DNA from: Curtobacterium sp. MCBD17_035
GTDB lineage: Bacteria > Actinomycetota > Actinomycetes > Actinomycetales > Microbacteriaceae
Reading direction: 5' to 3'
NCBI RefSeq assembly: GCF_003234815.2
Contig: NZ_CP126279.1
Span: 1,488,001-1,552,000, forward strand
DNA length: 64,000 nt
The notes under the pieces were generated by a model. It saw nothing but the letters and a program-made list of their open reading frames with translations, did no database searches and was not told the origin of the DNA. Every line of letters begins with the position of its first letter. Position 1 is the stretch's first letter. Below are positions 12,110 through 20,080 of this stretch, piece by piece. The translations under genes were made by a program, and so were the position numbers.

Positions 12110-12163
12110 GTGCCGCTCGGGGCTGGCGTGCCGCTCGGCGCCGACGTGCCGCTCGGGGCCGAC
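12110..12163 (+). repeat. three tandem 18-bp repeats
   Basis: The unit gtgccgctcggggccgac (with small changes) begins at 12110, 12128 and 12146, filling most of the gap between the hypothetical gene and NIF3. The third copy ends 8 nt before the NIF3 -10 element. Confidence 0.85.
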
Positions 12164-12171
12164 GGCCCTCG

Positions 12172-12177
12172 GTAGAC
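12172..12177 (+). promoter_or_regulatory. -10 hexamer of leaderless promoter for NIF3 gene
   Basis: TAGACT ends 7 nt before the ATG at 12185, directly after the tandem repeats. Confidence 0.6.
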
Positions 12178-12184
12178 TGGGCCG

Positions 12185-13066
12185 ATGCCGACCCTCCGCG
12201 CCGTCCTCGCCGCCGCCGAGGCCCTCTGGCCCGCCGACGGCGCCGAGTCGTGGGACGCCGTCGGCCTCGTGTCGGGCGACCCCGATGCCGAGGTCCGTCA
12301 CGTGCACCTCACCGTCGACGCCGTCCCCGAGGTCGCGCGAGAGGCCGTCGCGCTCGGCGCCGATCTGCTCGTCGCGCACCACCCGTTGCTCCTGCGTGGT
12401 GTGACCACGATCGCCGAGACCACGTACAAGGGGTCGGTCCTCGCCACCCTCGTGCGCGGCGGCTGCGCGCTCCTCGCCGCGCACACGAACGCCGACGTCG
12501 TGACGACCGGGACCTCCGCGGTGCTCGCCGACCGCCTCGGCCTCGTCGAGCAGCGCCCGATCGAACCGGGCGCCCGACCGGGGACCGGGATCGGCCGGGT
12601 GGGCGTCCTCGCCGCCCCGATGACGCTCGGGGCGCTCGCGCGGCACCTCGTCGACGTCCTGCCCGCCACGGCGTCGGGTGTCCGCGTGTCGGGCGAGCAC
12701 GACCGCCCGGTCCGGACCGTCGCACTCTGCGCGGGTGCCGGCGACTCCCTGCTCGGTGCTCCCGAGGTGCTCGCCGCCGACGTCTACGTCACGAGCGACC
12801 TCCGGCACCATCCCGCGTCGGAGTTCCGGGAGCGCGCGATGCTGTCGGATGGTCCGGCACTCGTCGACACGTCGCACTGGGCCACGGAGTGGCTCTGGCT
12901 CGACGTCGCCGCCGCGCAGCTCGCCGACGCCACGGGCGTCCGGGTGACCGTGAGCGACATCCGAACCGACCCCTGGGACTTCGCCGTCCTCCCGTCGTCC
13001 GCCCCGCATGCCGACGGGACCGACGAGGGGCCCCAGCCGACCGACCCGGAAGGAGCCGCCGCGTGA
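12185..13066 (+). CDS. NIF3-like dinuclear metal-binding protein (GTP cyclohydrolase I type 2 homolog)
   Basis: A 293-residue member of the NIF3/YbgI family. Metal-ligand motifs are visible: LLVAHHPLLLRG (His-His), AHTNAD (His and Asp) and, near the C-terminus, DTSHWATEW. The middle contains the typical GIGRVGVLAAPMTLG segment. The biochemical role of the family remains unsettled. Its stop overlaps the start of the next gene, and the NIF3 plus coiled-coil/zinc-ribbon pair is widely conserved in actinobacteria, which implies shared function. Confidence 0.9.
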   Translation: MPTLRAVLAAAEALWPADGAESWDAVGLVSGDPDAEVRHVHLTVDAVPEVAREAVALGADLLVAHHPLLLRGVTTIAETTYKGSVLATLVRGGCALLAAHTNADVVTTGTSAVLADRLGLVEQRPIEPGARPGTGIGRVGVLAAPMTLGALARHLVDVLPATASGVRVSGEHDRPVRTVALCAGAGDSLLGAPEVLAADVYVTSDLRHHPASEFRERAMLSDGPALVDTSHWATEWLWLDVAAAQLADATGVRVTVSDIRTDPWDFAVLPSSAPHADGTDEGPQPTDPEGAAA

Positions 13067-13797
13067 AGGCAGCCCCGGAGGCACAACTCCTCCTCCTCGA
13101 TCTCCAGCGCATCGACAACGACGTGACCCGCATCGGCCACCGCATCACCGGACTCCGCAAGGGGGAGCACCTCGCGGAGCTCGGGCGGCGGGCGGCGGTG
13201 CTCCGCAGCGACCTCGCCGCGGCGACCGGCAGCGTGGAGGACGCCGAGCGCGAGCTCGCACGCCTCGAGTCCGACACCGCGACGGCACAGGCCCGGATCG
13301 ACCGCGACACCACATTGCTCCAGGCGGCGAAGAACGCGAAGGACGCCGCCGGGCTCGAGAGCGAACTCGCCAGCCTCACCCGCCGCATCAACGACCTCGA
13401 GACCACGGAGCTCGAGGTCATGGAACGGCTCGAGGTCGCGCAGGCCCGCCTCGGCGACGTCCAGGCGCAGCTCGCCGAGATCGACGGCGAGCACGACCGG
13501 CTGCTCCACGAGCGGGAGGCCCAGGTGGCCTCGCTCGAGCAGGACCTCGGTCACGTGCGGGCGAACCGCGAGACCGTCGCCGCGCGCGTCCCCGCGGACC
13601 TCCTCGCGCTGTACGAGCGGCAGCGGGCGCGGTACGGCTTCGGCGCGAGTCTGCTCCAGGGTGGGGTCTCGACCGCGTCCGGTGTGTCGCTCACGGCCTC
13701 GGACCTCCAGACCGTCCGCGCGGCCCCGCCGGACGAGGTCCTGCTCTGCCCGGACAGTGACGCGATCCTCGTACGGACGGCCGAGTCCGGGCTCTGA
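13063..13797 (+). CDS. coiled-coil hairpin protein with degenerate C-terminal zinc ribbon
   Basis: A 244-residue protein of the actinobacterial family usually called zinc-ribbon domain protein. Residues about 5-180 form a long antiparallel coiled coil of charged heptads. The family normally ends with two Cys-x-x-Cys knuckles; here the first knuckle region reads LLQGGVSTASGVSLTA and the second LLCPDSDAILVR, so only one cysteine remains and zinc binding seems lost. The fold context (ASDLQTVRAAPPDEV) is still clear. GTG start at 13063 overlaps the NIF3 stop, indicating coupling. Confidence 0.85.
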   Translation: MKAAPEAQLLLLDLQRIDNDVTRIGHRITGLRKGEHLAELGRRAAVLRSDLAAATGSVEDAERELARLESDTATAQARIDRDTTLLQAAKNAKDAAGLESELASLTRRINDLETTELEVMERLEVAQARLGDVQAQLAEIDGEHDRLLHEREAQVASLEQDLGHVRANRETVAARVPADLLALYERQRARYGFGASLLQGGVSTASGVSLTASDLQTVRAAPPDEVLLCPDSDAILVRTAESGL

Positions 13798-13888
13798 CCA
13801 CCCGGTGCGACCGCCGCGGTGGCCGTGCTGAGGGCCGTCCGAGCGGCAACGACTGCGATCTCGGCGATCGGGCCGGTAGGGTGGACGC

Positions 13889-14256
13889 GCGAATGGGTCG
13901 GTGAGACGGTCGCGTCACCCCTCGGGGTGCCGAGGAACGTCCGGGCTCCACAGAGCAGGGCGGTGGGCAACACCCACCCGGGGCAACCCGCGAGACAGTG
14001 CCACAGAGAACAGACCGCCGTCGGGGCGACCCGGCGGTGAGGGTGAAACGGTGGTGTAAGAGACCACCAGGGATCCGGGTGACCGGATCTGCTCGGTAAA
14101 CCTCGCCCGGAGCAAGGTCAGACAGAGGACGACGAAGCTGCTCGCTGAGTCCTCGGGTGGACCGCTGGAGGCCGACGGCGACGTCGGTCCGAGATAGATG
14201 GCCGTCACCGCCGCGCGAGCGGCGGGACAGAACCCGGCGTACGGCCGGCCCATTCG
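13889..14256 (+). ncRNA. rnpB: RNase P RNA, bacterial class A
   Basis: Ribozyme that trims the 5' ends of tRNA precursors. The universal 5' core gaggaacgtccgggctcc starts near 13931, the gacagtgccacagagaacag block follows, and the 3' part has ggtaaacctcgcc and agatagatggccgtc with the acagaacccggc end. Helix P1 pairs 13889-13901 with 14244-14256 (one G-U), which sets both ends. A possible -10, TAGGGT, lies at 13877-13882, 7 nt before the inferred first base. Confidence 0.95.
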
Positions 14257-14279
14257 CACCGACGTCGTCAACGGCCGAC

Positions 14280-14339
14280 GAACCGGTACCTTCCGGTTGA
14301 ACACCGGCATGCCGCGGTTCCACCGGAAGCAACCGGTTC
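14280..14339 (+). terminator. imperfect long hairpin after rnpB
   Basis: Arms 14280-14297 and 14322-14339 match at 16 of 18 positions with a 24-nt loop that is itself partly paired. It is placed 24 nt beyond rnpB and probably ends that transcript. Confidence 0.55.
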
Positions 14340-14370
14340 AACGGGGCGGGACGCGGCAGGACCGGCGGAC

Positions 14371-14404
14371 GGGAGGGGCGGTGCCAGGCGGCGCCGCCCC
14401 TCCC
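14371..14404. terminator. hairpin terminator downstream of ppgK
   Basis: An 11-bp perfect stem (14371-14381 with 14394-14404) lies 6 nt past the ppgK stop codon on the minus strand. It could also back up termination of rnpB from the other side. Confidence 0.75.
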
Positions 14405-14409
14405 GACCG

Positions 14410-15162
14410 TCACTCCTTGCTGTCCGCCGCCAGCTTCGCGGCCCCGATGATCCCCGCGTTGTTGCGGAGCGTCGCGGGGATGATCTTCGCCTGGAGGTCG
14501 AGCAGGGGCAGGAACTCCTCGTGCTGCTTCGAGATGCCGCCGCCGACGACGAACAGCTCGGGGGACAAGTACGCCTCGAGGTGGGAGTAGTACTTCTGCA
14601 GGCGCTTGGCCCAGTGTTTCCAGGAGAGGTCGTCGCGCTCCTTCGCCGCGTACGACGCCTTCGTCTCGTAGTCGACCCCGTCGATCTCGATGTGGCCGAG
14701 CTCGGCGTTGACGATGAGCACCCCGTCGTTGATGAGGGCCGTGCCGATGCCGGTGCCGAGCGTCGTCATGATGACGAGGCCGTCGACGCCCTTCGCCGCA
14801 CCGAACTGCTGCTCGGCGAACCCCGCCGCGTCGGCGTCGTTGACGAAGTGGATCTGGCGCCCGAGCCGCTTCTCGAACAGCTCCTCGGCCGGGAAGCCGA
14901 TCCACTTCTTCGACACGTTGGCCGCGGACATGGTCCGGCCGTCCTTCACCACGGCGGGGAAGCAGATGCCGATCGGCTCGTCGTTCGTCATGCCGAGCTC
15001 GTTGATGATCTCGACGACGACCTCGGCGATGTCGTCCGGCTTGCCGCCCTCGGGCGTGGCCTTCTTGATCCGGTCGCTCGTGAGCGCGCCGGACTCGACG
15101 TCGACGATCGCGCCCTTGATGCCGGTTCCGCCGATGTCGACGCCGACCGCGAGTTGTGCCAT
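14410..15162 (-). CDS. ppgK: polyphosphate glucokinase
   Basis: Phosphorylates glucose using polyphosphate or ATP, feeding glycolysis. The 250-residue ROK-fold protein has the phosphate-binding motif GVDIGGTGIKGAIVD at the N-terminus, the catalytic Asp in HFVNDADAAG, the second phosphate loop TTLGTGIGTALINDG and the GHIEIDG motif. Start is ATG 15162, preceded by a GGAAGGC-like site on the minus strand. It lies 28 nt downstream of map in the same direction, so the two are probably cotranscribed. Confidence 0.92.
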   Translation of the reverse strand: MAQLAVGVDIGGTGIKGAIVDVESGALTSDRIKKATPEGGKPDDIAEVVVEIINELGMTNDEPIGICFPAVVKDGRTMSAANVSKKWIGFPAEELFEKRLGRQIHFVNDADAAGFAEQQFGAAKGVDGLVIMTTLGTGIGTALINDGVLIVNAELGHIEIDGVDYETKASYAAKERDDLSWKHWAKRLQKYYSHLEAYLSPELFVVGGGISKQHEEFLPLLDLQAKIIPATLRNNAGIIGAAKLAADSKE

Positions 15163-15190
15163 GGGGGAGTGCCTTCCGGTGCTGGTGGGT

Positions 15191-16054
15191 TCAGGAAACG
15201 GTGAGGAGCTCGGCGCCGCGTTCGGTGACGACGAGGGTCTGTTCGAACTGTGCCGTCCAGGACTTGTCGCGGGTCGAGACCGTCCAGTCGTCGGGCCAGA
15301 TGTCCGCGTCGATGCCACCGAGGGTGAGCATCGGTTCGATCGTGAACACCATGCCGGGCTCGATGACGGTGTCGTACTGCGGGGCGTCGTAGTGGGGGAT
15401 GATGAGCCCGGAGTGGAACGCCCGCCCGACGCCGTGGCCGGTGTAGTCACGGACGACGCCGTACCCGAACCGCTTGGCGTAGGACTCGATCGCCCGCCCG
15501 ATGACGTTCACCTGGCGTCCGGGAGCGACGGCGCGGATGCCACGGCGCATGGCTTCCTCGGTCCGCGTGACGAGGTCCTGGACCTCCTGGCTCGCGGTGC
15601 CGACGACGAAGGTCCGGTTCGTGTCCCCGTGGACGCCGTCCTTGTACGCCGTGATGTCGATGTTCACGATGTCGCCGTCCTGCAGCACCGTGTCGTCCGG
15701 GATGCCGTGGCAGATGACCTCGTTGACGCTGGAGCAGAGCGACTTCGGGAACCCGCGGTAGCCGAGCGTCGACGGGTAGGCGCCGCGCGCGACGATGAAC
15801 TCGTGGCCGACCCGGTCGAGCTCGTCGGTGGTCACCCCCGGGCGGATGGCGGCGGCGACCGCGTCGATGGCCTGCGACGCGATACGGCCCGCGGTCCGGA
15901 TCCGCTCGACCTCGTCGGGCGTGTACGTGTCGCCCAGGCCGTGCTCGTGCGGTTCGACGTGGCCCACGTACTCCGGTCGGGCGATGTCCGCGGGGACGGG
16001 GCGGGTGGGACTGATGCGGCCGGCAGTGAGGTGTCCGTGTTCGTCCCGGGGCAT
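15191..16054 (-). CDS. map: type I methionine aminopeptidase
   Basis: Removes the initiator Met from nascent proteins. The 287-residue protein has all five metal ligands in usual context: [20 protein letters not shown] (two Asp), GHGVGRAFH (His), [11 protein letters not shown] (Glu) and the final Glu in [16 protein letters not shown]. The N-terminal ~35-residue extension is typical of the actinobacterial MapB form. Its start sits 7 nt from a TAGACT box, so it is leaderless. It is divergent from the small gene used as prophage attachment site. Confidence 0.95.
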   Translation of the reverse strand: MPRDEHGHLTAGRISPTRPVPADIARPEYVGHVEPHEHGLGDTYTPDEVERIRTAGRIASQAIDAVAAAIRPGVTTDELDRVGHEFIVARGAYPSTLGYRGFPKSLCSSVNEVICHGIPDDTVLQDGDIVNIDITAYKDGVHGDTNRTFVVGTASQEVQDLVTRTEEAMRRGIRAVAPGRQVNVIGRAIESYAKRFGYGVVRDYTGHGVGRAFHSGLIIPHYDAPQYDTVIEPGMVFTIEPMLTLGGIDADIWPDDWTVSTRDKSWTAQFEQTLVVTERGAELLTVS

Positions 16055-16061
16055 GCTGCCG

Positions 16062-16067
16062 AGTCTA
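16062..16067 (-). promoter_or_regulatory. -10 hexamer of leaderless promoter for map
   Basis: On the minus strand TAGACT ends 7 nt before the map ATG at 16054. Confidence 0.6.
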
Positions 16068-16097
16068 TCCGGCGGTCACGGGCCCGATCCTCGCGCG

Positions 16098-16103
16098 TAC
16101 GCT
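16098..16103 (+). promoter_or_regulatory. orphaned -10 hexamer of the attB host gene
   Basis: TACGCT ends 7 nt before the ATG at 16111. It is the original host leaderless promoter of the SPOR-like gene, now cut off from the gene body by the prophage and driving only a 15-codon remnant. Confidence 0.6.
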
Positions 16104-16110
16104 CGCGGTC

Positions 16111-16158
16111 ATGAGCGACGAACGGATCGAGTCCCAGTTCTGGTTCAACTGTCCCTGA
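16111..16158 (+). pseudogene. stranded 5' end of the SPOR-like host gene
   Basis: Reads MSDERIESQFWFNCP then stop. The first 13 codons are the host gene start; after the att core the frame runs into phage DNA and stops at once. Joined to 34050-34196 it would rebuild a 61-residue SPOR-like protein. The living copy at attR begins instead with phage-encoded codons (MARIEEQFWFN). Confidence 0.8.
16135..16149. other. attL core
   Basis: The 15-bp sequence cagttctggttcaac recurs exactly at 34035-34049 and marks the left prophage end. Flanking bases also resemble each other upstream (cggatcga here, cgcatcga at attR), but identity is limited to 15 bp. Confidence 0.88.
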
Positions 16159-16186
16159 CGCCACCTACCCCAGTGTTTCCGGGGGT

Positions 16187-17275
16187 TCAGCCCTCCGCGG
16201 TCCCCAACTGGTCCCCACGAGCGTCAAGCGCGGTGCTCATCAGGTCCGCGGCAGCGACCCGCGTGCGGTCCTCAGCGGTCGGCCACAGGTGCCCGTACGT
16301 GTTCAGGGTGGTTGTTGCCTTGGCGTGTCCCAGCGCCCGCTGCACCGTCACCACGTCGCAGCCCGCAGCGATCAAGCCGGACGCGTAGAAGTGCCGAAGG
16401 TCGTGGGGAATCAGGTCCAACCCGACACGCTCGCACGTGCGGTCGAACGCGCGGCGCATGTTCCTGGGGCTGGTGGGCACGCCGGGGAACAACCATCCGT
16501 CGTCGCCATGCACGCCGACCCGTTCGATGTGCTGGGCCAGGAGCGTCACCAACGCGTCGGGCAGGTACACCTTCCGCTCGGACCCGTACTTCGGCGCTGA
16601 CACCTCGACACCCGTCGGTCCGTTCTGCACCTGCCGTTGGACATGGAGGGTGCGGCGGAGGAAGTCGATGTCCCGGACCTGCACGGCGGATGCTTCACCG
16701 ATCCGCAGGCCCGCGAACGCTGCGAGGGCGACGAACGGCGCGAACCAGTCTTCTGCGGCGGTGAGCACCTGCCCGACCTGCTCGGGGGTGGGGATGCGCA
16801 TGGCGTGCTCGGTGCGGCGCTGACGGGGGAGTGTGACGGCTTCGGATGGGTCGGTGGCGATGATGCGGTCGCGGATGGCTGCGCGGAGGACGGAGCGGAC
16901 GTTGTTGACGCGGGTCCGGATGGTAGATGCGGCGAGGGTGGCGGTCATCGTCTTCACCCACTGCTCGACGTGGCTGCGGCGCAGTTTGGCGAGGTCGGTG
17001 TCTGCGAAGGTGCAGCAGCGGATGGCGGTGTCCATCGCTCGGAGGGTGGTGGGTGCCCACACTTGCCGGGTCTTCCATTCAAGGTAGAAGTCGCGGAGGG
17101 TGAGCCGTCCGGCGTTGGGGTCCACGTAGGTGCCGGTGACAACGGCGGCGGTGACTTCGTTGAGCCACTTCTGGGCGTCGCCCTTGCGGTCGAAGTGCTT
17201 CGCGTGTTGCTTGCCGTCGTCGTCGCGGTAGCGGGCGCGCCACTTGCCGTCGGGTCGTCTCGCGATGCTTGCCAT
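16187..17275 (-). CDS. int: tyrosine-recombinase integrase
   Basis: Catalyses site-specific integration and excision. The 362-residue protein has an N-terminal AP2-like/arm-binding domain (SIARRPDGKWRARYRDDDGK), a SAM-like core-binding domain and a catalytic domain with the Arg of AGLRIGEA, HDLRHFYASGL (His-x-x-Arg), LGHAKATTTLNTYGHL (His and the nucleophile Tyr). Start ATG 17275 follows GAGGAGC. It points toward attL and ends 38 nt from the core, the usual position. The core lies in a protein gene, not a tRNA. Confidence 0.96.
   Translation of the reverse strand: MASIARRPDGKWRARYRDDDGKQHAKHFDRKGDAQKWLNEVTAAVVTGTYVDPNAGRLTLRDFYLEWKTRQVWAPTTLRAMDTAIRCCTFADTDLAKLRRSHVEQWVKTMTATLAASTIRTRVNNVRSVLRAAIRDRIIATDPSEAVTLPRQRRTEHAMRIPTPEQVGQVLTAAEDWFAPFVALAAFAGLRIGEASAVQVRDIDFLRRTLHVQRQVQNGPTGVEVSAPKYGSERKVYLPDALVTLLAQHIERVGVHGDDGWLFPGVPTSPRNMRRAFDRTCERVGLDLIPHDLRHFYASGLIAAGCDVVTVQRALGHAKATTTLNTYGHLWPTAEDRTRVAAADLMSTALDARGDQLGTAEG
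16199..16217. repeat. paired arm-type site, left prophage end
   Basis: Two direct copies of GGTCCCCA, at 16199-16206 and 16210-16217, spaced 11 bp, lie 50 bp inside attL within the last codons of the integrase gene. The same motif pair with the same spacing occurs at the other prophage end (33913-33931), as expected for integrase arm-binding sites. Confidence 0.6.
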
Positions 17276-17573
17276 GAATGCTCCTCGGGTCCAGCGTGCT
17301 GGACAGGTTAACGCGGCTGCTGTACCCGGATGAGGTTGCCTGCCCTCGGTACCTGGGAATCCGCTTAAGATCAGCGGCCTGGCGGTACCCCGCGAAACGC
17401 ATTCGCTCACGCAGGATTGCCTGTCCCCGTGCCTTTCTAGCGGTACTTTCCGTCCGACACAATGCACTCACGCTGGCGTATTACTAACGCCAACGTTGCC
17501 ATTGCGGGCTTCTCCGAACTCATCTTTACTCGCTCTTGTCAGCACGACAAACAAACGGCGAGGACACATCATC
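17276..17573. promoter_or_regulatory. divergent early/lysogeny control region of the prophage
   Basis: Non-coding 298 bp between int and the HTH gene. It has three CGGTAC motifs (17337-17411), an inverted repeat TGGCGT/ACGCCA (17474-17479 with 17487-17492) and a TTGTC/GACAA dyad (17536-17540 with 17546-17550) next to the likely early promoter. These are candidate operators, although no repressor gene was recognised in the prophage. Confidence 0.5.
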
Positions 17574-17759
17574 ATGGCAACGAAACTGCTCACTGTGGAC
17601 GAGGTAGCGGAACGGCTCCGGCGAACCCCCGCAACCATCCGTTGGATGCGAGCCAACAACAAGGGACCGAAGTCGGCAAAGGTCGCGGGCCGCGTCATGT
17701 TCCGCGAAGAGGACGTTGAGAACTACATCAACCTTCAGTTCGATGGCGGCGACGAATGA
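17574..17759 (+). CDS. helix-turn-helix protein, excisionase-like
   Basis: A 61-residue MerR-like HTH of the excisionase/HTH_17 family: LTVDEVAERLRRTPATIRWM forms the DNA-reading part and GRVMFREEDVENYI the wing. Proteins of this shape next to an integrase usually bend att DNA and steer excision. It could also act as a small repressor; it is the only DNA-binding regulator I recognise in the prophage. The ATG at 17574 follows GGCGAGGACAC; the stop overlaps the next start. Confidence 0.8.
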   Translation: MATKLLTVDEVAERLRRTPATIRWMRANNKGPKSAKVAGRVMFREEDVENYINLQFDGGDE

Positions 17760-17971
17760 GCATGACGCGAGGGGAAGCGCTCGTCATGCTCGCCATCATC
17801 GAGATACGCCAGGACGCAATCGATGAGGCCCTGTCGAAAGCGATCCGCTTCCTCAACGAAGAAGGCCCCCACAAGAGCAGCAACTCTGTGGAGGCCACCG
17901 AAACGAGTCCTTCCGGGAACGAAACGGTCAACAACATGATTGCACGCAACGGCGGTGAACACCATGAGTGA
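17756..17971 (+). CDS. small phage protein, unknown
   Basis: A 71-residue protein with no family recognised. It is probably mostly helical (VMLAIIEIRQDAIDEALSKAIRFL). Its ATG overlaps the stop of the HTH gene and its stop overlaps the next ATG at 17964, so it belongs to the early operon. An in-frame ATG at 17762 is an alternative start. Confidence 0.65.
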   Translation: MSMTRGEALVMLAIIEIRQDAIDEALSKAIRFLNEEGPHKSSNSVEATETSPSGNETVNNMIARNGGEHHE

Positions 17972-18263
17972 CCTCGCCTCTTGGATCGCTTGGGACTACC
18001 CCAAGGACGACCTGTCGTCCGGGCAGGGCCTGGCCCTGCTCGCGCTCGCGCAGGAGTCGGTGGAAACGGACGGGCGGTTCATCGCCACCACGACGTACGC
18101 CCGCCTGAGCCGCCTCACGGGCCTGTCCACGGGCGCGCTGCGCAAGTCCCTCCGGGTTCTGGAACAGCGCCGCCTGATCCGCCGCGGACCGATCCGGGTC
18201 GCCAACAGCCGCAACGCGTTGGGCCTGGTGTACCTCGACTTCGCGGAGGTGGACGATGCCTGA
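17964..18263 (+). CDS. winged-helix DNA-binding phage protein
   Basis: A 99-residue protein with a winged-helix look: TYARLSRLTGLSTGALRKSLRVLEQRRLIRR can be read as recognition helices plus wing (quoted here only by pattern: residues about 48-78). The N-terminal LASWIAWDYPKDDLSSGQGL resembles replication-initiation helper proteins that act with the neighbouring ATPase. Such a protein may load the ATPase at a phage origin or act as regulator. The overlap with the next gene suggests coupling. Confidence 0.6.
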   Translation: MSDLASWIAWDYPKDDLSSGQGLALLALAQESVETDGRFIATTTYARLSRLTGLSTGALRKSLRVLEQRRLIRRGPIRVANSRNALGLVYLDFAEVDDA

Positions 18264-18528
18264 CGCTGTTGAGGAGTACCTGCTGCACCTGCTCGCTGAC
18301 CTGATGACGGGCACGGTCGGGTTGGACCAGATGCCCGCTGCTGTCGCTGCGCTTCTGATGTGGGGGAACCAGCCGCTGCGGGACCGCATCGACCAGTTGC
18401 AGCACGAATGCGACCGGTTGTACGGGGAGGTGGCTCGGAGGACGCCGCCTGTGCAGGCGCTGCCTGAGCCGTTCGCTGAGGTGCAGGAGCGGCGACGGCA
18501 GATGTACGCCGTGGGAGGTGCCGCATGA
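18256..18528 (+). CDS. small phage protein, unknown
   Basis: A 90-residue acidic/hydrophobic N-terminus (EEYLLHLLADLMTG) is followed by a coiled-coil-like stretch (RDRIDQLQHECDRLYGEVARR). No family recognised. It overlaps both neighbours (8 nt and 4 nt), so it is translated with the ATPase and may be an accessory subunit; that is inference from position only. Confidence 0.6.
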   Translation: MPDAVEEYLLHLLADLMTGTVGLDQMPAAVAALLMWGNQPLRDRIDQLQHECDRLYGEVARRTPPVQALPEPFAEVQERRRQMYAVGGAA

Positions 18529-19619
18529 ACGAGAACTTGCAGCAGCCCAACGAGTCGGACGAGCAGTACCAGGCTCGCGTGGACGACGCGGTTCGGAACC
18601 GGAAGATGGGTTTGCTCATCGACCGGCAGGCGCGCGCCGAACTCGACATCGTCGCGGAACCGGAACTGCGGTTCCTGACCCTCGACGACATCCGTGCCCG
18701 ACCGCAGATCACCTGGCTGGCGGACCGGTTCATCGCTCGCGACACCGTCGCCGCGTTGTCCGGCCCGAGCGGGGCGGGGAAGTCGTTCGTGGCCGTTGAA
18801 TTGGCGTGCTGCATCGCGACGGGACGTGCGTTCCTCGGGGAACGGCCGGTGCGGCAGGGTCGGGTGCTGTACATCGCTGGTGAGGGCATCGCGGGGCTGG
18901 GGCAGCGAGTCGTGGCGTGGGAAGCAGCGCACGGCACGACGGTGCCGTCCGACGGTCTGCACTTCCTCGACGCGGGCGTGAACCTGTCCAACGAGGGCAG
19001 CGTGAACCGTCTCATCGACGGCAACGCGGAACACCGCTTCGACCTCATCATCGTGGACACGTTCTCCACCCTCGGCGGGGTGCGCGACGAGAACGCCGCA
19101 CCGGAAGTCGCGACGGTCATCGCGGCGCTGGTGCGGGTTAGGCAGGCGAACCCGGGCAGCGCGGTGCTGATCCTGCATCACACGGGGAAGGACGCGGACC
19201 GGGGTTCCCGTGGGTCGTCGGCGTTCCAGGCGAACGTGGACACGGTGTGGATTCTCCGCGGCGAATCCGCAGCGTTCAGCCTCAGCAGCAAGGCGCAGCA
19301 CGGCGGGAAGATGAAGGACGCGCCGACGGACGAGATCGTGGGCCTCAGGTTGGACACGCAGGACCGGTCCGCTGTTGTCGTCGGCGGTGCAGCCACGCTC
19401 GACGCGGATTCGAAGGATCGGCTGCTGACCGCGATCCGCACCGCCTTCGGGGACGACGAGTTCCGCACCGGGCAGATCACCGACGACGCGATGCTCGCTG
19501 ACCTTCGGATCAGTGAACGGACCGCGAAGAACGCGCTGCGGAACCTGACCAGCAGCGGGGCCCTGACGCAGGTTCGTCATGGCGCGTACCGCCTCGCGGA
19601 AAGTGCAACGACCGGATAG
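18525..19619 (+). CDS. RecA-fold AAA ATPase, RepA/DnaB-like (phage replication)
   Basis: A 364-residue ATPase with Walker A GPSGAGKS (residues about 84-91), Walker B FDLIIVDTFS and a RecA-like core similar to AAA_25/RepA replicative helicases (VLILHHTGKDADRGSRGSS). The C-terminal ~70 residues look like a winged helix (LADLRISERTAKNALRNL). It probably unwinds or primes phage DNA replication. A structured, repeat-rich segment directly downstream (19600-19748) is a candidate origin. Confidence 0.82.
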   Translation: MNENLQQPNESDEQYQARVDDAVRNRKMGLLIDRQARAELDIVAEPELRFLTLDDIRARPQITWLADRFIARDTVAALSGPSGAGKSFVAVELACCIATGRAFLGERPVRQGRVLYIAGEGIAGLGQRVVAWEAAHGTTVPSDGLHFLDAGVNLSNEGSVNRLIDGNAEHRFDLIIVDTFSTLGGVRDENAAPEVATVIAALVRVRQANPGSAVLILHHTGKDADRGSRGSSAFQANVDTVWILRGESAAFSLSSKAQHGGKMKDAPTDEIVGLRLDTQDRSAVVVGGAATLDADSKDRLLTAIRTAFGDDEFRTGQITDDAMLADLRISERTAKNALRNLTSSGALTQVRHGAYRLAESATTG

Positions 19620-19748
19620 TGCAGCCAGTTCCGGGAACCTGCACAACCCCGCCGATCCGCACAAACAAGCGGATCGGGAAGTGCAACTCCGAAAGTGCAA
19701 TCGACCCCCACTTACAGGGGTAGGGACTTGCACTTCGTGCCAAGTCCC
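19600..19748. repeat. GTGCA motif cluster and hairpins, candidate phage origin
   Basis: Six GTGCA/TGCAC motifs lie within about 135 bp, some with the longer form AAGTGCAA. They surround a perfect 9-bp stem (19652-19660 with 19669-19677, loop ACAAACAA) and an 11-bp bulged stem (19723-19733 with 19737-19748). It overlaps the end of the ATPase gene and precedes the HNH gene. Iteron-like repeats by a replicative ATPase suggest an origin; a regulatory role is the alternative. Confidence 0.45.
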
Positions 19749-19770
19749 TGACTACCAGGACGGTGAACAG

Positions 19771-20070
19771 ATGAGTCAGCACCACCGCAACGGCGGATGG
19801 ACCGCCAAACACCTCCGCGTGTGGAAGCCCCGCATAGCAGCCACCCTGCCCGCACCCTGCGTCGACTGCGGCAACCCCGTGTTCCCCGACCAGCAGTGGG
19901 ACATCGGCCACATCATCCCCGTCAGCGCAGGCGGTACACCCACAGCCGACAACCTCGGCCCCTCACACCGGCACTGCAACCGCTCCGCAGGCGGACGCCT
20001 CGGAGCAGCACACACCAACAGCGGCCACCGCACCACCAGCCACCACGACCCCCGCTACCCGCAACCGTAA
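19771..20070 (+). CDS. HNH endonuclease
   Basis: A 99-residue HNH nuclease with one Cys pair (APCVDCGNPVF), the central DIGHIIPVSAGGTPTADNLG, and the HRHCNRSAGG knuckle. HNH proteins beside terminases in cos-type siphophages assist DNA cleavage during packaging, so that role fits here although the large terminase is 770 bp away. A longer reading frame is open back to 19579, but that part overlaps the ATPase gene and the structured segment; I prefer ATG 19771. Confidence 0.82.
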   Translation: MSQHHRNGGWTAKHLRVWKPRIAATLPAPCVDCGNPVFPDQQWDIGHIIPVSAGGTPTADNLGPSHRHCNRSAGGRLGAAHTNSGHRTTSHHDPRYPQP

Positions 20071-20080
20071 GGACCACACC

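Noticed and set aside
12110-12163. Tandem repeats considered as a CRISPR array
   Set aside because: Units are contiguous with no spacers, only three copies, and no cas genes nearby; same for 48163-48252.
16111-16158. att site within a tRNA gene
   Set aside because: No tRNA fold at either end; the core lies inside a protein-coding frame and both junctions read in frame or as a clear remnant.
19579-19770. Longer N-terminus for the HNH protein
   Set aside because: It overlaps the ATPase gene and the hairpin-rich segment, and lacks a ribosome site; ATG 19771 starts just before the conserved domain.
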